Made by a program: the position numbers and the translations under genes. From assembly GCF_001688725.2 (NCBI RefSeq), contig NZ_CP015401.2, positions 1,426,001 to 1,490,000 on the forward strand: a stretch of 64,000 nucleotides of DNA, written 5' to 3'. This document shows, piece after piece, positions 1 through 9,714 of this stretch. The notes under the pieces were generated by a model. The model ran no database searches, was not told the DNA's origin, and saw only the letters and a program-made list of their open reading frames with translations. The number at the start of each line of letters is the position of its first letter. The first letter of the stretch is position 1. Source of the stretch: Bacteroides caecimuris. Its GTDB lineage: Bacteria > Bacteroidota > Bacteroidia > Bacteroidales > Bacteroidaceae.

Positions 1-1180
1 ATTTTCCGATATAAAATCCTTGATCGTTGTTCTTCATTGGAGTGTAAAACGGAACAAGAAAGTTAATGAATCCGTAGCGCACTTCATCATTCGGAAAATC
101 AAGCCGATAGTTCTGAAACTCTCTGTCGTAATCCTTAATAGTCAGATATCCACTTTGATAAATCAGCGGTATAGGATTATTGGCATCCATTCTGTATTCT
201 ACAAAAGAAGAAGCAGGTGCTTCTATGCCATTTAATAAAGTACGGAGATCATATTCACTTTTTTGTAGTAGTTCAACCAAGAATGTTGGCGTACCGGTTT
301 GGAACCAATAGCTGCCCAACTCCAATTTGCTGAAAGCATTCAATACGCTAAACGGATTGAATACCCCTGAGCCATCCGGGTGAAAATGATAACCGTCATA
401 GTTACGTTTCATTGCTGTGACTACTTCTTCTGGAGTTTGATGATTCTTACGACCGAAAATTTCAATCTCGGGTTTAAAAGTACTCTCCAATTCTTCTTGG
501 GTAATACCGCAAAGTGTGGCATAAGAATAGTCTAAACTAATGTCATTCAACTGATTCAGATCACTGAATACGCTGACTTGAGAGAACTTCGTAACTCCGG
601 TCAGGAAAACAAAACGGAGATATGCGTCGGCACTTTTCAGCACTCCATAAAAGGCTTTTAATGTCTGACGATAGTCCTCGAATAATTTCGGACGAGTAAT
701 AGCCTGCAAAAGTGGTTTGTCATATTCGTCCACTAATACGACGACGTTTTTTCCTGTTTTCAGAAAAGCTTGCTCGATCACATAGCTAAAACGTTCTTCA
801 GGACTACGGTCTTTTTTCTCATCACCATAAATAGCTTCCCATTTTTCTAAATATTGGTTTAGCATTGCAATTAAATCCGCTGCTGTCTCATATTTTTTTG
901 CATTCAGATCAAGGTGTAAAACTGGATACTGTTCCCATTTCGTCTCTAGTTGTTCAATGGCTAATCCATTAAATAGCTCTTTTTTCCCTTGGAAATAAGC
1001 ATCGAATGTCGAAATTAATAAACTTTTACCAAAGCGGCGTGGTCTGCTTAGAAAATATGGCTTTCCCAAATTGGCCATACGCCATATAAGCGCGGTTTTA
1101 TCTACATAAAGATAATTCTCCTTCCGTATTCCTTCGAATGTCTGTATTCCAATAGGAAGTTTACGCATTAAGTTGTCCAT
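1..1180 (-). CDS. AAA-ATPase-like / PD-(D/E)XK nuclease-like protein, partial
   Basis: The reading frame starts with ATG at 1178-1180 and stays open to the window edge, so about 393 N-terminal residues are visible and the C-terminus is missing. It opens with LPIGIQTFEGIRKENYLYVD and a Walker-A-like SRPRRFGKSL at residues 45-54. A Walker-B-like stretch VVVLVDEYDKP lies near residue 145. This is the layout of the PF09820 AAA-ATPase-like family, which usually carries a PD-(D/E)XK nuclease-like domain (DUF1703) at the C-terminus, here off the edge. The family is highly multiplied in Bacteroides and has no agreed function. Neighbours give no operon context. The family call is firm; any cellular role is unknown. 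Confidence 0.85.
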   Translation of the reverse strand, partial: MDNLMRKLPIGIQTFEGIRKENYLYVDKTALIWRMANLGKPYFLSRPRRFGKSLLISTFDAYFQGKKELFNGLAIEQLETKWEQYPVLHLDLNAKKYETAADLIAMLNQYLEKWEAIYGDEKKDRSPEERFSYVIEQAFLKTGKNVVVLVDEYDKPLLQAITRPKLFEDYRQTLKAFYGVLKSADAYLRFVFLTGVTKFSQVSVFSDLNQLNDISLDYSYATLCGITQEELESTFKPEIEIFGRKNHQTPEEVVTAMKRNYDGYHFHPDGSGVFNPFSVLNAFSKLELGSYWFQTGTPTFLVELLQKSEYDLRTLLNGIEAPASSFVEYRMDANNPIPLIYQSGYLTIKDYDREFQNYRLDFPNDEVRYGFINFLVPFYTPMKNNDQGFYIGK

Positions 1181-1206
1181 ATCCGATGGTTTTAGAGTTT
1201 CTTACG

Positions 1207-1214
1207 CAAAGATA
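1207..1214 (-). promoter_or_regulatory. Bacteroides -7 box for the partial ATPase gene
   Basis: On the minus strand this reads TATCTTTG, an exact TAnnTTTG, 27 bases before the start codon. No clear -33 TTTG at the usual spacing was seen. Confidence 0.55.
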
Positions 1215-1306
1215 CAATATGCAAATGAGAATTTAGGCAGAATACAAACATTATCTTTTCAGAATAAATTCAGTTTTACGCCTTTCATTTGCCGGAGATA
1301 ATTTAT

Positions 1307-1314
1307 TATCTTTG
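1307..1314 (+). promoter_or_regulatory. Bacteroides -7 box for the DUF2490 gene
   Basis: TATCTTTG, an exact TAnnTTTG, lies 20 bases before the ATG at 1335, giving a very short leader. It is divergent from the box at 1207-1214. Confidence 0.6.
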
Positions 1315-1334
1315 TAACTTTAACCCGATAATCA

Positions 1335-1988
1335 ATGAGTAGAATAATATTAAATACTAAGATTTGGCTGTTTGTGTTGTTGTTTGGAATGTCGTTTTCC
1401 GCGTGGGCACAAAGTGATGATTTCAATACATGGACTAAATTCAAGGTAAATCATAAGATAGATTCCTGTTTCTCGGTTTCAGGCGATTTAGAGTTCCGTA
1501 TGAAAGATGATGTAAGTCGGTTGGATCGTTGGGGATTGACTGCGGGCGGAAGTTATCGTCCTTATTCTTTTTTGAATTTTGGGGTAGGATATGAGGCTCA
1601 TCTTTTGAATTTGGGTGATTCAGACTGGAAGTTGAGACATCGCTATCATATATCTGCCACTGCCAACTTTCGTTATCAATGGTTGAAAGTGTCTTTGCGG
1701 GAGAGGTTTCAGCAGACTTTTGACCGTGGTGATTCTGAAACTCGTCTACGTTCTCGTTTGAAGTTATCCTATGCTCCTACAAAAGGAATCGTTTCTCCTT
1801 ATTTTTCTGTTGAAATTTATCAAAGTCTGGATGATACCTCTTTTTGGAGAGCAGACCGTATGCGCTATCGTCCCGGAGTGGAGATTGCTTTAGCCAAACG
1901 TTGGTCATTGGATGCATTTTATTGTTATCAATATGCATCTTCGCAAGGCAGACACATTGCCGGAATAGAAGTGGGGTATTCTTTCTGA
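1335..1988 (+). CDS. DUF2490 family outer-membrane beta-barrel protein
   Basis: This 217-residue protein begins with a signal peptide ending in WAQ (about residue 26), so it is exported. The mature part alternates short aromatic/charged strands (for example LRHRYHISATANFRYQWL) and ends in phenylalanine after VGYSF, the usual C-terminal signature for outer-membrane barrel insertion. The pattern fits DUF2490 proteins of Bacteroidetes, whose substrate is unknown. It is transcribed alone from a promoter just upstream; the following 320 bases separate it from the fimbrillin-like gene. Confidence 0.8.
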   Translation: MSRIILNTKIWLFVLLFGMSFSAWAQSDDFNTWTKFKVNHKIDSCFSVSGDLEFRMKDDVSRLDRWGLTAGGSYRPYSFLNFGVGYEAHLLNLGDSDWKLRHRYHISATANFRYQWLKVSLRERFQQTFDRGDSETRLRSRLKLSYAPTKGIVSPYFSVEIYQSLDDTSFWRADRMRYRPGVEIALAKRWSLDAFYCYQYASSQGRHIAGIEVGYSF

Positions 1989-2311
1989 AATAAATGACGG
2001 ATAGTAAATAATAACTAATGCTAATATAATAATGTGGAGTTCAGAATGTCTTGTATTTGTATGTGATATGTAAATGATTGATTATTTGTTCTTTATATAA
2101 AAGATTGTTTTTTTTAAAGGAAAATATTTCTTTTCTTAACTATAATCTGTACTTTCGCTCTCACATTTCAAACTGTAATGTGGAAATTTAAGATTTTACA
2201 GTTGCAACAAACGTGTTGTATGGTTTTTCATAACCGAAAGTGAAAACTTCCTCTTATGGCATTCTTTCTGCCTAATCTAGAATTTCTTTTTTTAACTAAT
2301 AGAAAAACAAA
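1989..2311 (+). other. AT-rich intergenic region with a possible promoter
   Basis: There is no credible ORF here. The sequence TACTTTCG at 2150-2157 matches TAnnTTTG at all but one base and could serve the downstream fimbrillin-like gene with a leader of about 150 bases. Otherwise it is AT-rich with no strong hairpin. Confidence 0.35.
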
Positions 2312-4213
2312 ATGAAAACATGTCATAATCTATCTGTCGGAGTAGGTTCGTTTATTTTCTGTTGTATTGTGTTTACAGCTTGTGTAAACCATATTTCGGA
2401 GGAAGGGAAAGACGTCAATAATGGAGATATTCCATTAAAGTTTGTTGCTGATATTCATGAGATTATGAACACCCGTGTAGTAAATAATAGTTTTGAGGAA
2501 GGAGATGAAGTGGGGTTATTTGCACTTGCAGGAACTGCTACAATGCAAGAAGAACGTTATGCAGATAATCTTCATTTTGTGCGTTCATCTACTGGTGAGT
2601 TTGTATCTGATGAATCGGTTTACTATCCGGATGATGGAATTACATTGAATTTAATCAGTTATTATCCATATCAGAAGAGTGGAGTAGCAATGGGGGAAAG
2701 TTCCATGCAAGTGACCGTTGCAACAACTCAAGATAAACCGGATGATTATTCTCATTCTGATTTTCTAGTTGCTTCCAAAAAGGAAGTATTAGCCAGTAAA
2801 GACGCAGTTGCTTTGACTTACACTCACCAGTTTTTTCGTATGAAAATAGTCCTTGTCCCTGGAGAGGGAGAGAATATAGAAGAAATACTGTCTGTGAAAC
2901 CTACACTTTCGGTGAGTGGCTTTTATACTAAGGCTATTTATGATTTTCAGAAGAAAACATTCTCTGCCTATTCTGAAGAGAAAGATATAACTCCTGCAGG
3001 AGAATGGGAAATAAAAGACGGTCGACTAGTAGGAAAAGAGCTTATTTTGATTCCCCAAGAGACGACAGTTGGATACCAATACATAACATTGGAAGCTGCA
3101 GGCAAACTATATACCAGTTTATTACCACTTACTTTCCAATTGGAAAGTGGAAAACAGAGAGAATTGGAAATAACATTTGTATCGGCTGAAGATATATTGA
3201 TGAGTGAAATGAATGGAGAAATCGGAGATTGGGAGGGGACTGAAGTGGATCATACCGAATCAGTTATTCTTCATAAATACATAGATGTTTCGGAACTGAC
3301 TTTTGAAAAATCGAATGTGTACAAAGTGATGCATTCAGGAAAACAAGTAGCCGAAATATGTAAAGAGTATCTTGTAACTCCGGATTTTTCTTCTCAAGCG
3401 ATTGTTGCTTATCCGATGAAAGAAGACGACAGCGTTAATTTATCTCAAGGGATTGTGGCACAGTTGCTGGGAAAATCAGGAAAAGTGAATGGTGGAAGTG
3501 TATCGTGGAATATGGAAGATCACTCATTAACCTATGTGAATGGCACTTTATTGGCTCGCAATAATGTTTATGTGCTGGCAGACGGGACGATCTCCTTATC
3601 GGTTGCGATGGCCGATGATGCATTATCTGTTCTAGCATTGGAAGATGTCGTTCGTGACGTACGTGGAGGAGTCATCCATAATTATCCGCTAGTGAAGATC
3701 GGAACTCAATACTGGATGAGGAATAATTTGGAGGCATCTTTATATGTAGATGGCAGTTCTATTGCTAGATTAGATACGGTGTCTGCGAATACTGCTGGAT
3801 ATTTGCTGTCTGATACGGGATATTATTTTTATACTGCTAATGTAGCACTTTCTGCTAACATCTTACCAACTCATTGGAGTATACCGGATTGGGAAGACTG
3901 GAACATTTTAAAAGATTACTTGAAGGGAGAGGCTTCTTTGTTGAAGTCAGGAAATTGGGTACCCTTAAAGCCGGGAGAACAAGTGCAACCTGCAACTAAT
4001 TTATCAGGTTTTAATGCTGTTCCCGTGGGAATGTGCGTAGGAGCTTTTCAAGCAGATTATGAGAAAAAACATCTTGCATATTGGACGTTGGACAATACAA
4101 ATACTGCTATCAACACGAAAGTTTTCTACATGAAAAGTGATACAAATATTATAGAAGAATCTAATGCCGGTGTTGATACAAAAGCTTTTGCTATTCGTTG
4201 CATACGAAAGTAA
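2312..4213 (+). CDS. Fimbrillin-like lipoprotein with FISUMP C-terminal domain
   Basis: The 633-residue product starts with a lipoprotein signal (FCCIVFTACVN, lipobox cysteine near residue 24), so it should be a surface or periplasmic lipoprotein. The N-terminal third (IPLKFVADI, TRVVNNSFEEGDEVGLFAL, and YYPDDGITLNLISYYPY) matches the Mfa_like_1/fimbrillin family of Bacteroidetes. The last 200 residues (VKIGTQYWMRNNL, HWSIPDWEDW, AFAIRCIR) look like the Fibrobacter succinogenes major paralogous domain (TIGR02145). The combination suggests a fimbrial accessory or tip-like adhesin rather than the major subunit; that is inference. It stands alone, without the usual fim/mfa cluster next to it. 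Confidence 0.75.
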   Translation: MKTCHNLSVGVGSFIFCCIVFTACVNHISEEGKDVNNGDIPLKFVADIHEIMNTRVVNNSFEEGDEVGLFALAGTATMQEERYADNLHFVRSSTGEFVSDESVYYPDDGITLNLISYYPYQKSGVAMGESSMQVTVATTQDKPDDYSHSDFLVASKKEVLASKDAVALTYTHQFFRMKIVLVPGEGENIEEILSVKPTLSVSGFYTKAIYDFQKKTFSAYSEEKDITPAGEWEIKDGRLVGKELILIPQETTVGYQYITLEAAGKLYTSLLPLTFQLESGKQRELEITFVSAEDILMSEMNGEIGDWEGTEVDHTESVILHKYIDVSELTFEKSNVYKVMHSGKQVAEICKEYLVTPDFSSQAIVAYPMKEDDSVNLSQGIVAQLLGKSGKVNGGSVSWNMEDHSLTYVNGTLLARNNVYVLADGTISLSVAMADDALSVLALEDVVRDVRGGVIHNYPLVKIGTQYWMRNNLEASLYVDGSSIARLDTVSANTAGYLLSDTGYYFYTANVALSANILPTHWSIPDWEDWNILKDYLKGEASLLKSGNWVPLKPGEQVQPATNLSGFNAVPVGMCVGAFQADYEKKHLAYWTLDNTNTAINTKVFYMKSDTNIIEESNAGVDTKAFAIRCIRK

Positions 4214-4311
4214 ATCGGTGAAAAGGGATTGTCTTTTTCGAAATGTGATGTAGAACCGGAAGAAATATAACCTTTAATTTGAAATGAAAACTCAAGTTTT
4301 TGTGATAAATG

Positions 4312-4343
4312 TTTGGTGGTTTCAAACAAATACTTTACTTTTG
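4312..4343 (+). promoter_or_regulatory. Promoter of the his operon
   Basis: TTTG (4312-4315) and TACTTTTG (4336-4343, an exact TAnnTTTG) are separated by 20 bases, the canonical Bacteroides spacing. Transcription would begin about 4350, a few bases before the leader peptide. Confidence 0.75.
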
Positions 4344-4363
4344 TCGCAGTTAATAGAAGAAAT

Positions 4364-4408
4364 ATGAAATATACAACTACACATCATCATCATTTTCCTA
4401 ACGAATAA
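4364..4408 (+). CDS. hisL: his operon leader peptide (four consecutive His)
   Basis: A 14-codon ORF reads MKYTTTHHHHFPNE and ends with TAA at 4406-4408. Four successive CAT codons at 4382-4393 make its translation sensitive to charged tRNA-His. It lies between the his promoter and a terminator hairpin, just ahead of hisG. It is too short for routine gene calling, but its position and His content make it a textbook attenuation leader. Confidence 0.9.
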   Translation: MKYTTTHHHHFPNE

Positions 4409-4409
4409 T

Positions 4410-4487
4410 CGGTGGGCATGGATGATATTGTGTATGACTATATAAATGATAACTAAGGCTTGCCGAATACGGTAAGCCTTTTTTTAT
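4410..4487 (+). terminator. his attenuator: terminator and competing antiterminator
   Basis: The terminator is AAGGCTTGCCG (4455-4465), a 4-base loop, and CGGTAAGCCTT (4470-4480), an 11-bp stem with one G-U pair, followed by a T run. Immediately after the leader stop codon, CGGTGGGC (4410-4417) can pair with GCTTGCCG (4458-4465), using three G-U pairs, and so blocks the terminator. A ribosome stalled at the His codons would leave that segment free to form the antiterminator. Confidence 0.8.
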
Positions 4488-4525
4488 TTCGCAGCGCATA
4501 TTATAATTAAAAATTAAATAAAGTC

Positions 4526-5377
4526 ATGTTAAGAATCGCAGTACAAGCCAAAGGACGTCTCTTTGAAGAGACTATGGCGCTTTTAGGAGAGTCAGATATT
4601 AAGTTGAGCACTACCAAACGTACCTTATTGGTGCAATCTTCCAATTTCCCTATTGAAGTTCTATTCCTTCGTGATGATGATATCCCGCAGACAGTGGCTA
4701 CTGGTGTAGCAGACTTGGGAATTGTTGGCGAAAACGAATTTATAGAAAAAGAAGAAGATGCGGAAATCATCAAACGTTTGGGATTCAGTAGGTGTCGTCT
4801 TTCATTGGCTATGCCGAAAGATCTTGAATATCCTGGTTTGTCATGGTTTAACGGTAAGAAGATTGCTACTTCCTATCCGGTTATTCTTCGTAACTTCCTG
4901 AAGAAAAATGGTGTAAATGCTGAAATTCATGTGATTACCGGTTCTGTAGAAGTGTCTCCGGGAATTGGGTTGGCTGATGCTATTTTCGATATTGTAAGCT
5001 CCGGTTCTACGTTGGTGAGTAACCGATTGAAAGAAGTAGAAGTCGTAATGAAGTCGGAAGCATTGTTGATTGGTAACAAGAATATGAGCGACGAGAAAAA
5101 AGAAGTGCTCGAAGAACTACTGTTCCGCATGAATGCAGTAAAAACAGCCGAAGATAAAAAATATGTATTGATGAATGCTCCGAAAGATAAACTGGAAGAA
5201 ATCATAGCTGTATTGCCGGGTATGAAGAGTCCTACGGTGATGCCGTTGGCACAGGAAGGCTGGTGCTCTGTCCATACAGTACTTGATGAAAAACGTTTTT
5301 GGGAAATCATTGGAAAACTGAAAGGACTGGGAGCAGAAGGTATTTTAGTGCTGCCGATTGAAAAGATGATTGTATAA
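4526..5377 (+). CDS. hisG: ATP phosphoribosyltransferase (long form)
   Basis: HisG joins ATP and PRPP to form phosphoribosyl-ATP, the first committed and feedback-inhibited step of histidine synthesis in the cytosol. The 283-residue length and the C-terminal segment (YVLMNAPKDKLEEIIAVLPG... SVHTVLDEKRFW) identify the long form, which carries its own ACT-like regulatory domain and needs no HisZ. The PRPP-binding region is visible as DIVSSGSTLVSN near residue 155. It is the first gene after the attenuator, in an operon with hisD, hisC and hisB. Start ATG at 4526. Confidence 0.97.
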   Translation: MLRIAVQAKGRLFEETMALLGESDIKLSTTKRTLLVQSSNFPIEVLFLRDDDIPQTVATGVADLGIVGENEFIEKEEDAEIIKRLGFSRCRLSLAMPKDLEYPGLSWFNGKKIATSYPVILRNFLKKNGVNAEIHVITGSVEVSPGIGLADAIFDIVSSGSTLVSNRLKEVEVVMKSEALLIGNKNMSDEKKEVLEELLFRMNAVKTAEDKKYVLMNAPKDKLEEIIAVLPGMKSPTVMPLAQEGWCSVHTVLDEKRFWEIIGKLKGLGAEGILVLPIEKMIV

Positions 5378-5469
5378 ATATATATAGGCATAGATTTCAC
5401 GGGTTACACAGATAATCTAGTCGCTAATCCCAGATGTCGTGTAATTCGTGCCTAAATAAGATATAAACT

Positions 5470-6759
5470 ATGAAATTGATTAAATATCCCTCAAAAGAGC
5501 AGTGGACTGAACTTTTGGAACGTCCGGCACTGAATACGGAAAGCTTGTTCGATACAGTTCGTGCTATTATAAATAAGGTAAGAGCAGAAGGTGACAAAGC
5601 GGTATTAGAGTATGAAGCTGCTTTTGATAAAGTCACTTTGTCCGCGCTTGCTGTGACTCCTGAAGAGATACAAGTTGCCGGAAGATTGGTAAGCGATGAA
5701 TTGAAAGCAGCCATTTCCTTGGCAAAACAGAATATTGAAACCTTTCACGCTTCCCAACGTTTTGTCGGAAAGAAGGTGGAAACAATGAACGGTGTGACTT
5801 GCTGGCAAAAATCAGTGGGAATAGAAAAAGTGGGATTGTATATTCCGGGTGGAACAGCACCACTTTTCTCAACAGTGTTGATGCTGGCTGTTCCGGCTAA
5901 AATTGCAGGATGCAAGGAAATCGTACTTTGTACACCTCCCGATAAGAATGGAAACATTCATTCCGCTATTCTTTTTGCTGCGCAACTGGCAGGTGTCAGC
6001 AAAATATTCAAGGCAGGTGGTGTGCAAGCTATTGCCTCTATGGCCTATGGAACGGAGAGTGTCCCTAAAGTATATAAGATATTTGGTCCGGGTAATCAAT
6101 ATGTGACAGCTGCCAAACAGTTGGTAAGCCTGCGTGATGTAGCTATTGATATGCCCGCCGGTCCTTCAGAAGTGGAAGTGTTGGCTGACGTCTCTGCTAA
6201 TCCGGCTTTTGTTGCGGCGGATCTCTTGTCACAAGCAGAACACGGAATAGATAGTCAGGCTATATTGATTACCACTTCCGAGAAACTTCAAACAGAAGTA
6301 ATGGCAGAAGTAGACCGTCAATTAGCCGAATTGCCTCGTCGTGAAATAGCTGCCAAATCATTGGAGAATAGTAAATTGATATTAGTAAAGAATATGGATG
6401 AAGCATTGGAACTGACTAATGCGTACGCGCCGGAACATTTAATTATAGAAACGGAAAACTACATGGAAGTAGCGGAACATGTAGTAAATGCCGGTTCTGT
6501 CTTCCTTGGTTCGTTAACTCCCGAGAGTGCCGGAGACTATGCTTCCGGAACGAACCACACTTTGCCAACCAATGGTTATGCCAAAGCCTATAGCGGTGTC
6601 AGTCTGGATAGTTTTATCCGCAAGATTACGTTCCAGGAAATTCTTCCGGCAGGAATAAAGGCTATTGGTCCTACTATTGAAGAGATGGCGGCTAACGAAC
6701 ATTTGGATGCGCATAAAAATGCGGTCACAGTTCGTCTCAAAGCAATTCAAAATTCATAA
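5470..6759 (+). CDS. hisD: Histidinol dehydrogenase
   Basis: HisD performs the last two oxidations, L-histidinol to L-histidine, with NAD and Zn. The 429-residue protein has the family motifs [46 protein letters not shown] and [11 protein letters not shown], and a metal/catalytic region EHLIIET with [20 protein letters not shown]. It lies 92 bases after hisG; that gap holds no hairpin and no separate promoter that I can support. It should be co-transcribed and attenuated with hisG. Confidence 0.97.
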   Translation: MKLIKYPSKEQWTELLERPALNTESLFDTVRAIINKVRAEGDKAVLEYEAAFDKVTLSALAVTPEEIQVAGRLVSDELKAAISLAKQNIETFHASQRFVGKKVETMNGVTCWQKSVGIEKVGLYIPGGTAPLFSTVLMLAVPAKIAGCKEIVLCTPPDKNGNIHSAILFAAQLAGVSKIFKAGGVQAIASMAYGTESVPKVYKIFGPGNQYVTAAKQLVSLRDVAIDMPAGPSEVEVLADVSANPAFVAADLLSQAEHGIDSQAILITTSEKLQTEVMAEVDRQLAELPRREIAAKSLENSKLILVKNMDEALELTNAYAPEHLIIETENYMEVAEHVVNAGSVFLGSLTPESAGDYASGTNHTLPTNGYAKAYSGVSLDSFIRKITFQEILPAGIKAIGPTIEEMAANEHLDAHKNAVTVRLKAIQNS

Positions 6760-6775
6760 CTTAAAATTTAAAGAA

Positions 6776-7816
6776 GTGAAAACATTACAAGAATTAACCC
6801 GGCCGAATATCTGGAAATTAAAGCCATACTCTTCGGCACGTGATGAATATAAAGGAGTCACCGCTTCTGTTTTTCTGGATGCAAACGAAAATCCGTACAA
6901 TACGCCTCACAACCGTTATCCGGACCCTATGCAGTGTGAACTGAAAACATTGTTGTCGAAAATCAAGAAAGTATCTCCCGAACATATTTTTCTCGGAAAC
7001 GGCAGTGATGAAGCCATCGACTTGGTCTTTCGTGCTTTCTGCGAACCGGGTAAAGATAATGTAGTAGCTATCGATCCTACTTATGGAATGTATCAGGTCT
7101 GTGCTGATGTGAACGATGTGGAATATCGGAAAGTATTGTTGGATGATGACTTCCAGTTCTCTGCTGACAAATTGCTGGCAGCTACCGATGAGCATACCAA
7201 ACTTATTTTCCTTTGTTCTCCTAATAATCCGACGGGAAATGATCTGCTTCGTTCCGAAATAGAAAAGATTCTTTGCCAGTTTGAAGGATTGGTAATGCTG
7301 GATGAGGCTTACAATGATTTTTCTAAAGCTCCGTCTTTCCTCGAAGAGTTGGATAAATATCCTAATCTAGTCGTATTCCAGACATTCTCCAAAGCTTGGG
7401 GATGTGCTGCTATCCGTTTGGGAATGGCTTTTGCTTCCAAAGAGATTATTGATATTCTCAATAAAATCAAATATCCTTATAATGTCAACCAGTTGACTCA
7501 ACAGCAAGCCATCGCCATGTTGCATAAACATGATGAGATAGAACGTTGGGTGAAAACTCTGAAGGAAGAACGTGACCATCTGGAAGCGGAATTTGAAAAG
7601 CTTCCATGTGCCATTAAACTGTTTCCGTCTGATGCGAATTTCTTTTTGGTAAAAGTGACGGATGCCGTGAAAATCTACAATTATTTGGTAGGTGAAGGAA
7701 TTATTGTGCGTAACCGCCATAACATTTCACTTTGTTGCAACTGTTTGCGTGTGACTGTCGGTACCCGTGTAGAGAATAATACACTATTAGCCACCCTTAA
7801 AAAATATCCGGGATAA
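6776..7816 (+). CDS. hisC: Histidinol-phosphate aminotransferase
   Basis: HisC transfers the amino group from glutamate to imidazole-acetol phosphate. I chose the GTG at 6776 (product begins with [17 protein letters not shown] after the initiator), 16 bases after hisD. An upstream in-frame ATG at 6665 lies inside hisD and would add 37 alien residues. The 346-residue protein is a fold-type I PLP enzyme: [15 protein letters not shown] and [14 protein letters not shown] (PLP lysine and phosphate-binding Arg). The C-terminal [13 protein letters not shown] carries the substrate-binding Arg. Confidence 0.95.
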   Translation: MKTLQELTRPNIWKLKPYSSARDEYKGVTASVFLDANENPYNTPHNRYPDPMQCELKTLLSKIKKVSPEHIFLGNGSDEAIDLVFRAFCEPGKDNVVAIDPTYGMYQVCADVNDVEYRKVLLDDDFQFSADKLLAATDEHTKLIFLCSPNNPTGNDLLRSEIEKILCQFEGLVMLDEAYNDFSKAPSFLEELDKYPNLVVFQTFSKAWGCAAIRLGMAFASKEIIDILNKIKYPYNVNQLTQQQAIAMLHKHDEIERWVKTLKEERDHLEAEFEKLPCAIKLFPSDANFFLVKVTDAVKIYNYLVGEGIIVRNRHNISLCCNCLRVTVGTRVENNTLLATLKKYPG

Positions 7817-7819
7817 TTT

Positions 7820-8944
7820 ATGAAGAAGAAAGTATTATTTATAGATAGAGATGGTACGTTGGTGATAGAGCCTCCTGTAGATTACCAACTCGACTCATTG
7901 GAGAAGCTAGAATTCTATCCGAAAGTATTCCGTAATTTAGGTTTTATCCGCAGCAAACTCGATTTTGAATTTGTGATGGTCACCAATCAGGATGGATTGG
8001 GTACATCTTCTTTCCCGGAAGAAACGTTTTGGCCTGCCCATAATCTGATGCTTAAAACATTAGAAGGAGAGGGGATTACTTTTGATGAGATTCTGATAGA
8101 CCGTAGTTTCCCAGAAGACAATGCGCCCACCCGTAAACCGCGTACCGGAATGTTGACGAAGTATCTAAATAATCAGGAATACGATCTTGCCGGAAGTTTT
8201 GTTATAGGCGACCGTCTTACGGATGTGGAACTTGCCAAGAATTTGGGTTGTCGGGCAATCTATCTGCAAAATTCACCTGAAACCCTGAAAGAAAAAGGAT
8301 TGGAAGAAGTATGCGCCCTTGCAACAACTGACTGGGATCAGATAGCAGAGTTCCTTTTTGCCGGAGAACGGAAAGCGGAAGTACGTCGTACAACAAAAGA
8401 AACAGATATTGATGTGGCTTTGAACTTGGATGGAAACGGCTGTTGTAACATTTCTACCGGTCTTGGCTTTTTCGACCACATGCTTGAGCAGATTGGAAAA
8501 CACTCCGGTATGGACTTGACAATTCGTGTGAAAGGAGATCTGGAGGTAGACGAACATCATACGATCGAAGACACTGCTATTGCATTAGGCGAATGTATTT
8601 ACCAGGCTTTAGGCAGTAAGCGGGGAATTGAGCGTTATGGCTATGCTTTACCGATGGATGATTGTCTTTGTCAGGTTTGCCTGGACTTTGGTGGTCGTCC
8701 CTGGCTGGTTTGGGATGCCGAATTCAAGCGTGAGAAGATAGGGGAGATGCCAACGGAAATGTTCCTTCATTTCTTTAAGTCACTAAGTGATGCGGCAAAA
8801 ATGAATCTGAACATCAAGGCGGAAGGACAAAATGAACATCATAAGATAGAAGGTATTTTTAAAGCCCTTGCCCGTGCCTTGAAAATGGCAATCAAAAGAG
8901 ATATTTATCATTTTGAACTTCCCTCCAGCAAGGGAGTACTTTGA
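7820..8944 (+). CDS. hisB: Bifunctional histidinol-phosphatase / imidazoleglycerol-phosphate dehydratase
   Basis: The 374-residue protein fuses two activities. The N-terminal 165 residues are a HAD phosphatase (FIDRDGTL nucleophile motif near residue 8; [22 protein letters not shown]). The C-terminal half is IGP dehydratase with paired metal-binding repeats ([64 protein letters not shown]). It begins 3 bases after the hisC stop, so translation is probably coupled. No hisH, hisA, hisF or hisIE follow; they must be elsewhere. Confidence 0.97.
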   Translation: MKKKVLFIDRDGTLVIEPPVDYQLDSLEKLEFYPKVFRNLGFIRSKLDFEFVMVTNQDGLGTSSFPEETFWPAHNLMLKTLEGEGITFDEILIDRSFPEDNAPTRKPRTGMLTKYLNNQEYDLAGSFVIGDRLTDVELAKNLGCRAIYLQNSPETLKEKGLEEVCALATTDWDQIAEFLFAGERKAEVRRTTKETDIDVALNLDGNGCCNISTGLGFFDHMLEQIGKHSGMDLTIRVKGDLEVDEHHTIEDTAIALGECIYQALGSKRGIERYGYALPMDDCLCQVCLDFGGRPWLVWDAEFKREKIGEMPTEMFLHFFKSLSDAAKMNLNIKAEGQNEHHKIEGIFKALARALKMAIKRDIYHFELPSSKGVL

Positions 8945-8970
8945 TCTTTTTAGAATAACAATATAGACTT

Positions 8971-9534
8971 ATGCAGAAAAGAATCCTGTTGAGCCTACTT
9001 TTGGGAGTAATCTTCTCTATTTCAATTTTTAGTCAGAATCTGAAAATAGAGAAGATTACTCTTCCTGATAGTGAATTAACCAATCTGTACAAGATAGATT
9101 CAGGTGTATATCGTTCAGAGCAACCTTCGCATGAAGACTTTAAGGCTTTGGAAAAGTATGGTATCGGCGAAGCTCTCAATCTCCGTAATAGACATAGTGA
9201 TGATGATGAAGCCGCAGGAACGAATGTAAAGCTTCATCGTGTAAAGACCAAAGCTCATTCCATCAATGAAGAACAGTTGATTGAAGCATTGCGTATTATA
9301 AAGCATCGTAAAGCGCCGATTGTTATCCATTGCCATCACGGATCAGATCGCACAGGAGCTGTTTGCGCACTTTATCGAGTGGTATTTCAGAATGTTTCAA
9401 AAGAAGACGCGATTCATGAAATGACGGAAGGCGGTTTTGGCTTTCATCGTATTTATAAAAATATCATCCGGAGGATTAAAGAAGCGGATATAGAGCAGAT
9501 AAGAAGAAAAGTTATGTGCACAGAGGGACTTTAG
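8971..9534 (+). CDS. Exported dual-specificity/tyrosine phosphatase-like protein
   Basis: The protein is 187 residues with an N-terminal hydrophobic signal (LLSLLLGVIFSISIFSQ), so it is probably periplasmic. The phosphatase P-loop is clear as HCHHGSDRTG, the HCx5R signature with catalytic Cys and Arg, preceded by a GIGEALNLRN segment where a general-acid Asp would be sought. It starts 26 bases after hisB and may be read through from the his operon. The substrate is unknown; the family includes protein, phosphoinositide and inositol-phosphate phosphatases. Confidence 0.8.
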   Translation: MQKRILLSLLLGVIFSISIFSQNLKIEKITLPDSELTNLYKIDSGVYRSEQPSHEDFKALEKYGIGEALNLRNRHSDDDEAAGTNVKLHRVKTKAHSINEEQLIEALRIIKHRKAPIVIHCHHGSDRTGAVCALYRVVFQNVSKEDAIHEMTEGGFGFHRIYKNIIRRIKEADIEQIRRKVMCTEGL

Positions 9535-9612
9535 TATGTAATTTTGTGCAGATACATGTCTTGTTGAAATGTTGTATTGAAGCTATGATGAGGCGTTGTT
9601 TTTCTCAATCAT

Positions 9613-9694
9613 TCTCACTGCTATGAGAAAAAAATCTCACTGCGATGAGAATATTTTCTCATAGTAATGAGTATTTTTTCTCATAGCAGTGAGA
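9613..9694. repeat. Four 16-bp palindromes at exact 22-bp spacing
   Basis: Units start at 9613 (TCTCACTGCTATGAGA), 9635 (TCTCACTGCGATGAGA), 9657 (TCTCATAGTAATGAGT) and 9679 (TCTCATAGCAGTGAGA). The first and last are exact reverse complements. The two halves (9613-9650 and 9657-9694) also form one 38-bp imperfect inverted repeat around a 6-base loop, with T or A runs between units. It sits between two convergent genes, so a bidirectional terminator is the simplest role; a protein-binding array is the alternative. Confidence 0.75.
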
Positions 9695-9714
9695 ATATTT
9701 TGATGTTGTACTTC

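Noticed and set aside
6665..6775. Upstream ATG for hisC inside hisD
   Set aside because: It would add 37 residues encoded by hisD in another frame; the GTG at 6776 matches the normal HisC N-terminus.
9613..9694. Regularly spaced repeats that could suggest a CRISPR array
   Set aside because: The repeats are 16-bp palindromes with 6-base A/T spacers, partly in reverse orientation, and no cas genes are near.
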